From an uncultured Oscillospiraceae bacterium (GTDB taxonomy: Bacteria; Bacillota; Clostridia; Oscillospirales; Acutalibacteraceae): DNA of 64,000 bases. Location of the stretch: positions 8,171 through 72,170 of the forward strand of contig URKX01000006.1 in NCBI GenBank assembly GCA_900548545.1, given 5' to 3'. Below, in pieces: positions 32,978 through 41,307 of the stretch (its first letter is position 1; each line of letters starts with the position of its first letter). The notes beneath the pieces were generated by a model, which searched no databases, was not told the origin of the DNA, and saw nothing but the letters and a program-made list of their open reading frames with translations. Position numbers and translations under genes: made by a program.

Positions 32978-35215
32978 ATGCGTGTGATCCATTTGATCGG
33001 CGGCGGCGACACCGGCGGCGCCAAGACCCATGTACTGAACTTGTTAAAAGAGCTGAACCAGTATATCGACGCCAAACTGTTCTGCTTCCGCAAGGGGGAT
33101 TTTTCCGAGGACGCGGCGAAAATGGGCATCCCCATTGAAGTGATTGAATCGGGCAACCCCATTGTAGGGCTCCGGGAACTGAAACGCCGCCTGAAAGGGG
33201 AACAGGTGGACATTATCCATTGCCACGGCGCCCGGGGCAACTTGATGGGCAACCTGATCAAAAAGTATCTGGGCGCCCCGGTGGTTACCACAGTCCACAG
33301 CGACTACCGGCTGGACTACCTGGGCCGTCCTGTGGCCAGGCTCTCCTACGGCACCACCAACATGGTGGCCCTGCGGCGGGTAAATTTTTACATTGGCGTG
33401 TCCGACCCCATGACAGATATCCTTATTGAACGGAATTTCCCCGCGGACAGGATCTACACCATCTACAACGGCATTGATTTTAAAACGCCTATCCGCACGG
33501 TACCTAAAGAGGAGTTTCTCAAAAGCGTGGGCATGGAATGGGAGCCCGATGATGTGATCGCCGGCATTGCCGTGCGGCTTTCCCCGGTAAAGGATGTTCC
33601 TACCCTGCTGCGGGCCATGAAGATCGCCACTCAGCAAAACCCCCATTTAAAGCTGCTCATTGGCGGCGACGGTGAAGACCGCCAGAAGCTGGAGGACATG
33701 ACCAAGGAGCTGGGGCTTTCCGGCAAGGTGTGCTTTGCAGGCTGGCTCAATGACGTGAATTCTTTCTACAACGCCATTGACATCAACCTGCTCACCTCCA
33801 TTTCGGAAACCTTCCCCTACTCCCTGACAGAGGGCACCCGGATGCACCGGGCCACCATTGCCTCCCGTGTAGGCGGCGTACCGGTGCTCATTGACGATGG
33901 AGTAAACGGCCTGATCTTCCAGCCGGGCAACGAGCGCCAGCTGGCAGAGCACCTGCTGACCCTGGCCGGGGACCCGGAACTGCGCCACACCTTTGGGGAG
34001 CGCATCTACGAAAAGGCTTCCCGGGAATTCTCCATCGACCGGATGGTGGAACATCAGCTGGAAATCTACGAAAGCATTTTAAAACGGGACACCCGGCAAA
34101 AAAGCCGCCAGGGCAAACGGGACGGCACCATTATCTGCGGCGCTTACGGCCATGGCAACGCCGGCGACGACGCCATTTTGAAGTCCATCATCCAGTCGGT
34201 ACAGCAGCTGGATGACACCATGCCCATCACCGTTCTGGCCAAGAATACCCAGAGCATCAAAAAGCGGTACCGGGTCAATTCCATTTACACCTTCAACATT
34301 CCCAAGATGTTCTCTGCCATGAGGAAATCCCAGCTGTATATCAACGGCGGCGGGACACTGATCCAAAACGCCACCAGCTGGCGCAGCCTGTGGTACTATT
34401 TGTTCACCCTGCGGCTGGCCAAGACGCTGGGCAACAAGGTGGATATGTACGGCTGCGGCATCGGCCCTGTGACCGGCACCAAGAACATTCACCTGGTGAA
34501 ACGGGTGTTGGAACGTTCCGTGGACACCATCACTTTACGGGAACAGGACTCTATGAGGGAACTGGAAACCTTCGGCGTAAAACGACCGGAGATCTTACTC
34601 AGTTCCGACCCTGCATTGGTGCTGGCCCCCTCCTCCCCGGTGGACGTGGATGCCTATTGCAAGCGCAACGGTTTGGAAGAGGGCAAACGGTACATTTGCT
34701 TTATGCTGCGCACCTGGTACGGCTTCGACGATAAAGCAGCCGCCTTTGCGGCCTGCGCAGACCAAGCTTATGAAAAATACGGGCTGATTCCTGTATTCCT
34801 GTCGCTGAACATCTTCCACGATTCCAAAGCGGCCCAGAAAGTGGCCCAGCAGATGAAGGCCCCCTACCACATTTTGGACGAATGGGCGGAGCCGGAGCTG
34901 CTGATCGGCCTGCTGGGGCGGATGGAAGTGGTGGTTTCCATGCGGCTCCACGGGTTGATCTTTTCCTCCCTCAGTGGGGTGCCTGTGGTGGGAGTCAGCT
35001 ACGATCCCAAGATCGGCTCCTTCCTGAAATACCTGGATGCAGGCAGCTGCATTGCCCTGGAGGATGTGACGGAAAACAATCTGAACGAAGCGGTAGATCA
35101 GGCAGTGGCTGTTTTGCCTCAGAAAGAGCAATTGCTGGAGAAGGCCCAGCGGCTGAAAGATGTGGAACGCCGGAACATCCAAGCGGTAGCACGGCTGCTG
35201 GAACAGACAAAATAA
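32978..35215 (+). CDS. csaB: Fusion of GT4 glycosyltransferase and CsaB polysaccharide pyruvyl transferase
   Basis: A 745-residue two-domain protein. Residues 1-368 are a GT-B fold family-4 glycosyltransferase: IHLIGGGDTGGAKTHVLNLL at the start, HSDYRLDYLGRP in the acceptor domain and SETFPYSLTEG with the conserved Glu. After a basic linker (370-382), residues 383-700 are CsaB: AYGHGNAGDDAILKS and MRLHGLIFSSLSGVPVVGVS. CsaB adds pyruvate ketals to the secondary wall polysaccharide that anchors SLH-domain proteins. In Bacillus it is a single-domain protein near 360 residues, so the fusion joins sugar addition to pyruvylation. ATG 32978 has GGGAGTGA. Confidence 0.9.
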   Translation: MRVIHLIGGGDTGGAKTHVLNLLKELNQYIDAKLFCFRKGDFSEDAAKMGIPIEVIESGNPIVGLRELKRRLKGEQVDIIHCHGARGNLMGNLIKKYLGAPVVTTVHSDYRLDYLGRPVARLSYGTTNMVALRRVNFYIGVSDPMTDILIERNFPADRIYTIYNGIDFKTPIRTVPKEEFLKSVGMEWEPDDVIAGIAVRLSPVKDVPTLLRAMKIATQQNPHLKLLIGGDGEDRQKLEDMTKELGLSGKVCFAGWLNDVNSFYNAIDINLLTSISETFPYSLTEGTRMHRATIASRVGGVPVLIDDGVNGLIFQPGNERQLAEHLLTLAGDPELRHTFGERIYEKASREFSIDRMVEHQLEIYESILKRDTRQKSRQGKRDGTIICGAYGHGNAGDDAILKSIIQSVQQLDDTMPITVLAKNTQSIKKRYRVNSIYTFNIPKMFSAMRKSQLYINGGGTLIQNATSWRSLWYYLFTLRLAKTLGNKVDMYGCGIGPVTGTKNIHLVKRVLERSVDTITLREQDSMRELETFGVKRPEILLSSDPALVLAPSSPVDVDAYCKRNGLEEGKRYICFMLRTWYGFDDKAAAFAACADQAYEKYGLIPVFLSLNIFHDSKAAQKVAQQMKAPYHILDEWAEPELLIGLLGRMEVVVSMRLHGLIFSSLSGVPVVGVSYDPKIGSFLKYLDAGSCIALEDVTENNLNEAVDQAVAVLPQKEQLLEKAQRLKDVERRNIQAVARLLEQTK

Positions 35216-35218
35216 TAA

Positions 35219-35252
35219 AAAAGGGCTGTTGCAACTTGCAACAGCCCTTCCT
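35219..35252. terminator. Bidirectional terminator between csaB and the his operon
   Basis: GGGCTGTTGCAA pairs perfectly with TTGCAACAGCCC across one base. T-rich on the minus strand (TTTTTTATTATTTT), weaker on the plus strand. Shares the TTGCA/TGCAACAGC core with the hairpin at 18419. Confidence 0.85.
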
Positions 35253-35341
35253 TCTTGGCTTAGGAATGGGAAACCGATCCACATTTTATGGATCTCGCCC
35301 CAAAATTACTAAGCCCTGTGTGTTTTCTTCACGGCGCGCCC

Positions 35342-36133
35342 CTAGCCCTTTGTTGGCAGAGCGCCCTTTTCTTTGCGATTTTTTGCCACGATCAGGAACC
35401 GGTGCTCCACGGTAGGCAAAAAGCCCCGGGATTCCACCTGCGCTTGCAGCTGGAACAGGGCATCCTGACAGGCATCCACAGAAAAACCAGGAAACTCCCA
35501 AGGGGTGACGCTGGCCTGGAACACCAAAGCCCCCACATCTAGAAAGCGCCCCTCCAGGTAAGCCTGGTTGCTGTTCATCACTCGAAAGCCCGCCTCCCGG
35601 AACCGGGGCAGCTCCCTTTCCAGGTTGAAGCCCACATAATTGCCGGAAAAGCCAGGGCAAAGCCGCTGGATCAACGGGCGGTTGTTTTCGCCGCCCACCT
35701 GTTGGGTGACAAAAAAGCCGTCCCGCTTCAGAACCCGACGGACCTCTTGCAGGTCATAGCTTTCGTGGCGGCTGAGGACCAGGTCGAAGCTGTCGTCCGC
35801 AAAAGGCATGGGGCCACCCTGTTCACTGCCGTACTCCCGGACGGTAATGCCCAAAGGCGCCAGGCGCCGGCGGCACAGCTCCAAATTGGGCGCCCAGCCC
35901 TCGGTGACACTGGTAAGGCCAAAGGGATGGTGAAGCCCCAGGAGGAATTCCCCTCCGCCAGTGCCCATATCCAGCAGGCGCACCCCTGGACGGAGGAATT
36001 CCTTCACACGCTGGCAGTAGTCCCAGGGAAGGGCAGGCACCGTGTAGCGGCCCTCCAAGTGGGAAAAGTCCCAGCCTTCCATGCCCCGGCGCTCTTCTTC
36101 CCGCCACTGGCGGAGAAGCTCTTCCCGGTTCAT
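35342..36133 (-). CDS. Class I SAM-dependent methyltransferase
   Basis: A 263-residue protein. The SAM-binding motif I is VRLLDMGTGGGEFLL, the acidic motif II follows near SVTEGWAPN, and the motif IV region is DDSFDLVLSRHESYDL. The N-terminus (WDFSHLEGRY, PWDYCQRV) belongs to a small-molecule methyltransferase group I know from clostridia without a defined substrate. Its ATG overlaps the hisE stop as ATGA, so it is translated with the histidine enzymes. No histidine pathway step needs a methyltransferase; the link may be regulatory, biosynthetic (histidine derivative) or accidental. Confidence 0.82.
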   Translation of the reverse strand: MNREELLRQWREEERRGMEGWDFSHLEGRYTVPALPWDYCQRVKEFLRPGVRLLDMGTGGGEFLLGLHHPFGLTSVTEGWAPNLELCRRRLAPLGITVREYGSEQGGPMPFADDSFDLVLSRHESYDLQEVRRVLKRDGFFVTQQVGGENNRPLIQRLCPGFSGNYVGFNLERELPRFREAGFRVMNSNQAYLEGRFLDVGALVFQASVTPWEFPGFSVDACQDALFQLQAQVESRGFLPTVEHRFLIVAKNRKEKGALPTKG

Positions 36134-36453
36134 GTGTTCTTATCCACCTGGTGGAAGTTCTTCAAATTCCCCTGCTTCTGATGCCGGCGGGAAAGCTCTG
36201 CCTCCACCGCCTCATAGGGGATCCCCTCATTGACCATGAGGACAGTCAAGTGGTACAGCAAGTCGGAAAGTTCCCCCACCGTATCCTCTTGCTTGCCGTT
36301 TTTCGCGGCGATGATCACCTCGCTGCACTCTTCGCCGCATTTCTTCAAGATCTTATCCAGCCCCTTCTCAAACAGGTAGCAGGTATAAGAACCCTCCGCC
36401 TTTTCCTGGCGCCGGCCCTCCACTGTTTGATAGAGTTCCTGCAAAATGTCCAT
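36130..36453 (-). CDS. hisE: Phosphoribosyl-ATP pyrophosphatase
   Basis: A 107-residue MazG-like all-alpha enzyme that hydrolyses phosphoribosyl-ATP to phosphoribosyl-AMP, step 2 of histidine synthesis. The motif GLDKILKKCGEECSEVIIAA with EExxE-type metal residues and GELSDLLYHL are present. In many bacteria HisE is fused after HisI; here it is separate, one base after the hisAI stop, and overlaps the methyltransferase start by 4 bp. Confidence 0.95.
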   Translation of the reverse strand: MDILQELYQTVEGRRQEKAEGSYTCYLFEKGLDKILKKCGEECSEVIIAAKNGKQEDTVGELSDLLYHLTVLMVNEGIPYEAVEAELSRRHQKQGNLKNFHQVDKNT

Positions 36454-36454
36454 A

Positions 36455-37543
36455 TTATTCCCCTTTCAACGGTTCTTCGCCCCGCAGCCGCTTAAAGAAA
36501 CAGCTGTGGCTGCCTGTGTGGCAGGCAGGGCCCGTTTGTTTCACCCGCAAAAGCAGGGTATCGTCATCGCAATCGGCAAAAATGCTCACGACCTTTTGGA
36601 TATGGCCGGAGGTTTCCCCCTTGTTCCAAAGCTTTTTCCGGCTGCGGCTGTAAAACCAGGTGGTTCCCGTTTCCAACGTCTTTCGGAAGGAATCCCGGTT
36701 CATATAGGCCAGCATCAGCACCTCATCAGTGTCATCGTCCTGGATAACGGCGGGGATCAATTCGGACTTGCGGAAATAGATGTCCAGTTCGTCGTCAGTC
36801 ATCCTCCCAGCCGCTCTTTTTCCGGAAATCTTGCGGCAGGCCACAATGGCGGAGCGCAGATCCAGGGCGCCCGTGTACAGGGATTTCCCTGCAATGGCCC
36901 CGTACAAACCCAAATCGTACAGGCTGACGATATCCAGCAGGCTGGCCACGCCGCCGCTGGCAATGATGTGGCAATGCACCGCTTGGTTCAACTTATCCAG
37001 CATGACCAAGTTAGGGCCGTTCATGGTGCCATCCTGATGGATATCGGTACAGATCAAATACTGCACTCCCAGGGCTTCCATTTCTTTGGCAAACTCCACA
37101 TAGTCCACCTGGCTTTGTTCCAGCCAGCCCTCCGCGGCCACTTTCCCGTCCAGCGCGTCGATGCCCACAGCGATGTGTTTACCATGGCGCCGCACCGCCT
37201 CCCGGACAAATTCCGGGTCCCGCAAAGCAGCCGAACCCAAGATCACCCGGCTGACTCCGCGTTCCAGGTAATTTTCCACGGTGGCCATGTCCCGGATGCC
37301 GCCCCCCACCTCCACATGGAGGCCGGTATTTTCCACCACGTCAAAGATCAGCTGGGCATTGGCAGGTTTCCCCACTTTGGCGCCGTCCAAGTCCACCACG
37401 TGGAGCCACCGGGCCCCCTGCTCCTGAAAGCGCCGGGCAGCGGACACCGGGTCCTGGGCCACCACTTCCGCAGTGTCATAGTCCCCTCGGAACAGGCGCA
37501 CGCATTTTCCCTGATGCAGGTCAATCGCTGGCAGTAAAATCAT
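36455..37543 (-). CDS. hisA: Bifunctional HisA-HisI fusion
   Basis: A 362-residue protein joining two histidine enzymes. Residues 1-240 are HisA, the ProFAR isomerase TIM barrel: [19 protein letters not shown] with Asp8, [16 protein letters not shown] with Asp129, and DIHQDGTM. Residues 247-352 are HisI, phosphoribosyl-AMP cyclohydrolase: [38 protein letters not shown], and the zinc ligands in FADCDDD and CHTGSHSC. The cyclohydrolase (step 3) and isomerase (step 4) are consecutive reactions. ATG 37543 has GGGGAG at good spacing; 40 further upstream codons are non-coding. No stop or frame change separates the halves. Confidence 0.93.
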   Translation of the reverse strand: MILLPAIDLHQGKCVRLFRGDYDTAEVVAQDPVSAARRFQEQGARWLHVVDLDGAKVGKPANAQLIFDVVENTGLHVEVGGGIRDMATVENYLERGVSRVILGSAALRDPEFVREAVRRHGKHIAVGIDALDGKVAAEGWLEQSQVDYVEFAKEMEALGVQYLICTDIHQDGTMNGPNLVMLDKLNQAVHCHIIASGGVASLLDIVSLYDLGLYGAIAGKSLYTGALDLRSAIVACRKISGKRAAGRMTDDELDIYFRKSELIPAVIQDDDTDEVLMLAYMNRDSFRKTLETGTTWFYSRSRKKLWNKGETSGHIQKVVSIFADCDDDTLLLRVKQTGPACHTGSHSCFFKRLRGEEPLKGE

Positions 37544-37665
37544 ACAAAACTTCTCCCCTCTCCATCGCCACGGAACAACACAGAGCCTTTTGCCCGGCCT
37601 CCGCGGTATGCCCAAATAACTACTTACAGCTGCCGTGTCCCCAAAAAAGCCACGGCCCTGCAATC

Positions 37666-37674
37666 AGTATAGCA
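37666..37674 (-). promoter_or_regulatory. Candidate internal extended -10 promoter before hisAI
   Basis: TGC-TATACT on the minus strand, within the 161-bp gap (37544-37704) between hisB and hisAI. A CCGTG/CACGG hairpin lies just downstream. No -35 is convincing. Confidence 0.35.
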
Positions 37675-37704
37675 CATTTTCCCCCCAGCCGTCTATACAG
37701 GCTT

Positions 37705-38289
37705 TTACAGCACCCCTTTGGAAGAGAGCAGCAGGGCGGGATCCTCCTCTTGGGAAACAGCGTCCCGCAACGCATGGGCCGCCGCTTTGAACATGGCTTC
37801 GATCATATGGTGGGAGTTTTTCCCGTACTCGCATTTCAAATGCAGAGTGACCCCGGCGTTAGCGGCAAAGGCTCGGAAAAACTCCTCGGTCATGCAGGTG
37901 TCAAAATCTCCCACCCGCTCTTGGGGGAACTCCCCATCAAACACCAGATAAGGCCGGCCACTGATATCCGCCGCAGCAAAGGCCAGGGCTTCGTCCATGG
38001 GAATGAAAGCATGGCCAAAACGCTTGATCCCCCGCTTGGTGGGCAGCGCCTCCGCAAAGGCCTTCCCCAGGACGATGCCGGTGTCCTCCACGGTGTGATG
38101 GCAGTCCACCTCCCAATCGCCCACGGTGTTGACCTTGAGGCCAAAATTCCCATGGACGGCAAAGGCGGTAAGCATATGATCGAAAAAGCCCACGCCGGTG
38201 GACACGCTCCGCTCGCCGCCATCCAGGCATAGCTCGATAGTGACTTCCGTTTCGTTGGTTTTACGGTGCAGTGAAGAATATCGCTCCAT
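37705..38289 (-). CDS. hisB: Imidazoleglycerol-phosphate dehydratase
   Basis: A 194-residue monofunctional enzyme of step 6. The paired metal-binding motifs are FFDHMLTAFAVHG with DCHHTVEDTGIVLG, and later CEYGKNSHHMIEAMFKA. The start MERYSSLHRKTNETEV at ATG 38289 fits the family; an upstream extension to 38451 would lie inside hisC. It starts 4 bp after the hisC stop and is followed by the longest gap of the operon, where hisH would normally be. Confidence 0.95.
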   Translation of the reverse strand: MERYSSLHRKTNETEVTIELCLDGGERSVSTGVGFFDHMLTAFAVHGNFGLKVNTVGDWEVDCHHTVEDTGIVLGKAFAEALPTKRGIKRFGHAFIPMDEALAFAAADISGRPYLVFDGEFPQERVGDFDTCMTEEFFRAFAANAGVTLHLKCEYGKNSHHMIEAMFKAAAHALRDAVSQEEDPALLLSSKGVL

Positions 38290-38293
38290 AGTA

Positions 38294-39367
38294 TCACTTC
38301 CCCTCCGCCGGCGTAGCGGCAAAATAGGCGGCCATTTCCTGCAAAACCGCGCGGTTTTCCTCCGGGGTGCCGCAGGTGATCCGCACCAGGCCCCAGGTAT
38401 CCCGGATAGCGATGCCCTGCTGCCCCAGGTACTGGAACAGCGCTTCCCCATCTTTTATGGAGAGGGTGGCAAAGTTGGTGGCGCTTTCCAACAGCTCAAA
38501 CCGATTGGGGAACTCAGCCGCCAAGGCCTTTATCCCGGAGAGCAAGTCATCCCGGGAGGCCAGAAGGGTCTGCAAGGCCTCTTTCATGGCCTGGGGATGC
38601 TGGAGCACCAAGGCACCCATACGCTGGGAAAGGCTGTTGACGTTATAGGGGGACTTCACCGCCTTGACCGCATCCACCAACGCTTTCTGCCCCACGGCAA
38701 AGCCCAGCCGCAACCCGGCCATGCCAAAGGCTTTAGAACAGGTGCGCAGGATCAACAGGTTGTCGTACTGCTGGAATTCCGGCAGCAGGCTTTGGTCGGA
38801 AAAGTCCATGTAGGCTTCGTCCAACACCACCAGGGTGTCCGGCAGGCCGCCAATCAACCGGCGGACCTCCTCCCGGGGGCAGACCAACGAGGTGGGGTTG
38901 CCTGGGTTGCTGAACACCAGCAGCTTGACACCCTCCTGCTGGCAGACCTGGATAGCCTTGTCAACATCAATGGCATAGCCCTCCCCCTTGGGGATGGGGA
39001 CGTGGCGGGCCTCCTGGAGATAGCCGTTGAAGGCGTACATGGAGAAATCCGGCTCCAAGGTGGCAAACGCCTCCCCTCGCTGGAGGAAACCGGTAAACAG
39101 CACGGTGATCAGCTCGTCGGAGCCGTTGCCCGCCACCACGTTGTCCACTGGGACGCCGTAATAGGCTGCAAAGGCGCTGCACAACTCCTGGGCGGCGGGA
39201 TCGGGATACCGGTTAAAGGCCACCTGGGGCAGCTGCTGGGCCAGCTCCTCCAGGATGGGCGCCGGCAGGGGCAGGAAGGACTCGTTGGCGTCCAGGTGGA
39301 TGCGGTAGCCCCCCTCCACCGGGTCGTAGGGACGCAAATCTTTGATTTTATCGTTTAATTGGTACAT
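38294..39367 (-). CDS. hisC: Histidinol-phosphate aminotransferase
   Basis: A 357-residue fold-type I PLP enzyme of step 7. VVLDEAYMDF carries the Asp that binds the PLP pyridine nitrogen, and ILRTCSKAFGMAGLRLGFAVG contains the Schiff-base lysine. The start MYQLNDKIKDLRPYDPV is typical. It lies 9 bp after hisD and 4 bp before hisB. Confidence 0.95.
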   Translation of the reverse strand: MYQLNDKIKDLRPYDPVEGGYRIHLDANESFLPLPAPILEELAQQLPQVAFNRYPDPAAQELCSAFAAYYGVPVDNVVAGNGSDELITVLFTGFLQRGEAFATLEPDFSMYAFNGYLQEARHVPIPKGEGYAIDVDKAIQVCQQEGVKLLVFSNPGNPTSLVCPREEVRRLIGGLPDTLVVLDEAYMDFSDQSLLPEFQQYDNLLILRTCSKAFGMAGLRLGFAVGQKALVDAVKAVKSPYNVNSLSQRMGALVLQHPQAMKEALQTLLASRDDLLSGIKALAAEFPNRFELLESATNFATLSIKDGEALFQYLGQQGIAIRDTWGLVRITCGTPEENRAVLQEMAAYFAATPAEGK

Positions 39368-39376
39368 GGGCGCCTC

Positions 39377-40666
39377 TCAGTCCTCCACCCGGACACGGAT
39401 GGAATTGGCGTGGGCAGTGAGCTCCTCGGTTTCCGCCAAACGGATGATATCCGGGGCGGCCTTTTGCAGTTCCGCTTTGGGATAGTAGATAAAACTGGAC
39501 TTCTTGATAAAGTCATCCACCGATAAGGGTGAGAAAAACCGGGCAGTGCCCCCTGTGGGCAGCACATGGTTGGCGCCGGCAAAGTAATCCCCCAAAGGCT
39601 CGGGGGAGTAATTTCCCAAAAACACAGAGCCGGCATTGTCCAGACGACCGATGTACTCAAAGGGATTCTGGACGCAGACTTCCAGGTGTTCCGGAGCCAG
39701 CTCGTTAGCAAAGTCCACAGCCTCGTCCAGGTTTTCACAGATGATGACGCCGCCAAACCGGTCCAAAGACTGCTGGATGATCTCCCGGCGGGACAGGGTT
39801 GCCATCTGACGGGTAAGCTCCTCCACAGTGCCCTCAGCCACCGGGCGGCTGTTGGTGATGAGGATGGCGGAGGCCATGGGGTCGTGCTCCGCCTGGCTCA
39901 TCAGGTCGGCGGCCAGATACCGGGGATTGGCTGTTTCGTCAGCAACAATGAGGATCTCACTGGGACCGGCGATCATGTCGATGTCCACCACGCCGTACAG
40001 CTGCTTTTTAGCGGTGGCCACAAAGATGTTGCCAGGGCCCACGATCTTATCCACCTTGGGGACGCTTTCCGTCCCCAGGGCCAGGGCAGCCACGGCCTGG
40101 GCGCCGCCCATGAGGAACACCCGGTCCACACCGGCGATATACGCTGCCGCCAGGATATTGGGGTCGGGTTTCCCGGTGCGGCCGGGCGGGGTGGCCATGA
40201 CGATCTCCCCCACCTGGGCCACCTGGGCCGGGATGACGTTCATCAGCACGGAGGAAGGATAGCCCGCTGTGCCGCCGGGGACGTACACGCCCACCCGGTG
40301 TAGCCCCCGCACCCGCTGGCCGGTGATGATCCCGTTCGGCATGGGGTCGATGCGGCTTTGCTGCTTCTGCCGCTGGTGGAACTCCCGGATATTGGCCGCG
40401 GCCTTTTTCAGGGAGCCAATAAAGGCGGGGTCGCACTGGGCCACCGCCTGCTCCAGGGCCTCCTTGGAAAGCTCCAGGGTTTCCGGGGTCCAGCCGTCAA
40501 ACCGCTTGGAAAACTCCTTCACCGCCTGGTCACCCCCGGTGCGGACCGCTTCGATGATGTCCCGCACAGAAGCCTCGATCTCCGGAGAGGTCTGCCCCAC
40601 CCGGCTCTTCAAATCCTCCACAAAGGACTGGCAGGTCTGCCGGTCCCCTTGCACCACTTTGATCAT
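39377..40666 (-). CDS. hisD: Histidinol dehydrogenase
   Basis: A 429-residue zinc enzyme catalysing the last two oxidations from histidinol to histidine. Recognisable segments are [48 protein letters not shown] and ELAPEHLEV; the zinc and catalytic residues lie in [11 protein letters not shown] and NHVLPTGG. The ATG overlaps the hisG stop as ATGA, indicating coupled translation. Confidence 0.97.
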   Translation of the reverse strand: MIKVVQGDRQTCQSFVEDLKSRVGQTSPEIEASVRDIIEAVRTGGDQAVKEFSKRFDGWTPETLELSKEALEQAVAQCDPAFIGSLKKAAANIREFHQRQKQQSRIDPMPNGIITGQRVRGLHRVGVYVPGGTAGYPSSVLMNVIPAQVAQVGEIVMATPPGRTGKPDPNILAAAYIAGVDRVFLMGGAQAVAALALGTESVPKVDKIVGPGNIFVATAKKQLYGVVDIDMIAGPSEILIVADETANPRYLAADLMSQAEHDPMASAILITNSRPVAEGTVEELTRQMATLSRREIIQQSLDRFGGVIICENLDEAVDFANELAPEHLEVCVQNPFEYIGRLDNAGSVFLGNYSPEPLGDYFAGANHVLPTGGTARFFSPLSVDDFIKKSSFIYYPKAELQKAAPDIIRLAETEELTAHANSIRVRVED

Positions 40667-41307
40667 GTTCCTTCCCCTTTCCGGATCTCCCGCTCCAACC
40701 GGGCGGCTAAGTCCTCAATCTCCTGCTTGCGAAGTTTTAAACTGGCGGCGTTCACGATCAGCCGGGCCGACACTTGGTTGATCCGTTCCACCACTTCCAG
40801 GCCGTTCTCCCGCAGGGTGGCGCCGGTTTCCACAATATCCACAATGCCGTCGGAAAGCCCCAGCAGCGGGGCCAATTCCACCGAACCCTCGATTTTGATG
40901 ATACGCACGTCCATCTGCTTGCTTTCAAAAAAGCGCCGGGCCACATTGGGGTACTTGGTGGCAATGGTCTTCACCCGGTAGCCCCCGTAAAAGCCAGAGC
41001 CCTTCGGAGCCGCCAAAGCAAACCCGCACTTGCCGAACCCCAAATCCAAGATCTCGAAAAAGTGGCTGCCGTGCTCCATGATGGTGTCCTTGCCCACCAC
41101 GCCCATGTCACACACGCCGTGTTCCACATAGGTGATCACGTCAGCGGCCTTGGCCAGCACCGCTTCCAGGGAACCGTCCCCCACCGGGAGGATCAGCCGC
41201 CTGCCCTTTTCCCGCAGCTGGGTGCAGTCCATGCCGCTGCGCTCCAGCAGCTCCATGGTGGATTTTTCCAACCGGCCCTTTGTCAAGGCAATCCGCAATG
41301 GCTTCAT
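40663..41307 (-). CDS. hisG: ATP phosphoribosyltransferase, short catalytic subunit
   Basis: First committed enzyme of the pathway. At 214 residues it is the short form (HisGs) that lacks the ACT-like regulatory domain and works as a hetero-octamer with HisZ, encoded immediately upstream. KPLRIALTKGRLEKSTMELL and the phosphoribosyl motif DGIVDIVETGATLRENGL are present. ATG 41307 overlaps the hisZ stop (ATGA); a longer frame to 41433 has no support. Confidence 0.96.
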   Translation of the reverse strand: MKPLRIALTKGRLEKSTMELLERSGMDCTQLREKGRRLILPVGDGSLEAVLAKAADVITYVEHGVCDMGVVGKDTIMEHGSHFFEILDLGFGKCGFALAAPKGSGFYGGYRVKTIATKYPNVARRFFESKQMDVRIIKIEGSVELAPLLGLSDGIVDIVETGATLRENGLEVVERINQVSARLIVNAASLKLRKQEIEDLAARLEREIRKGEGT

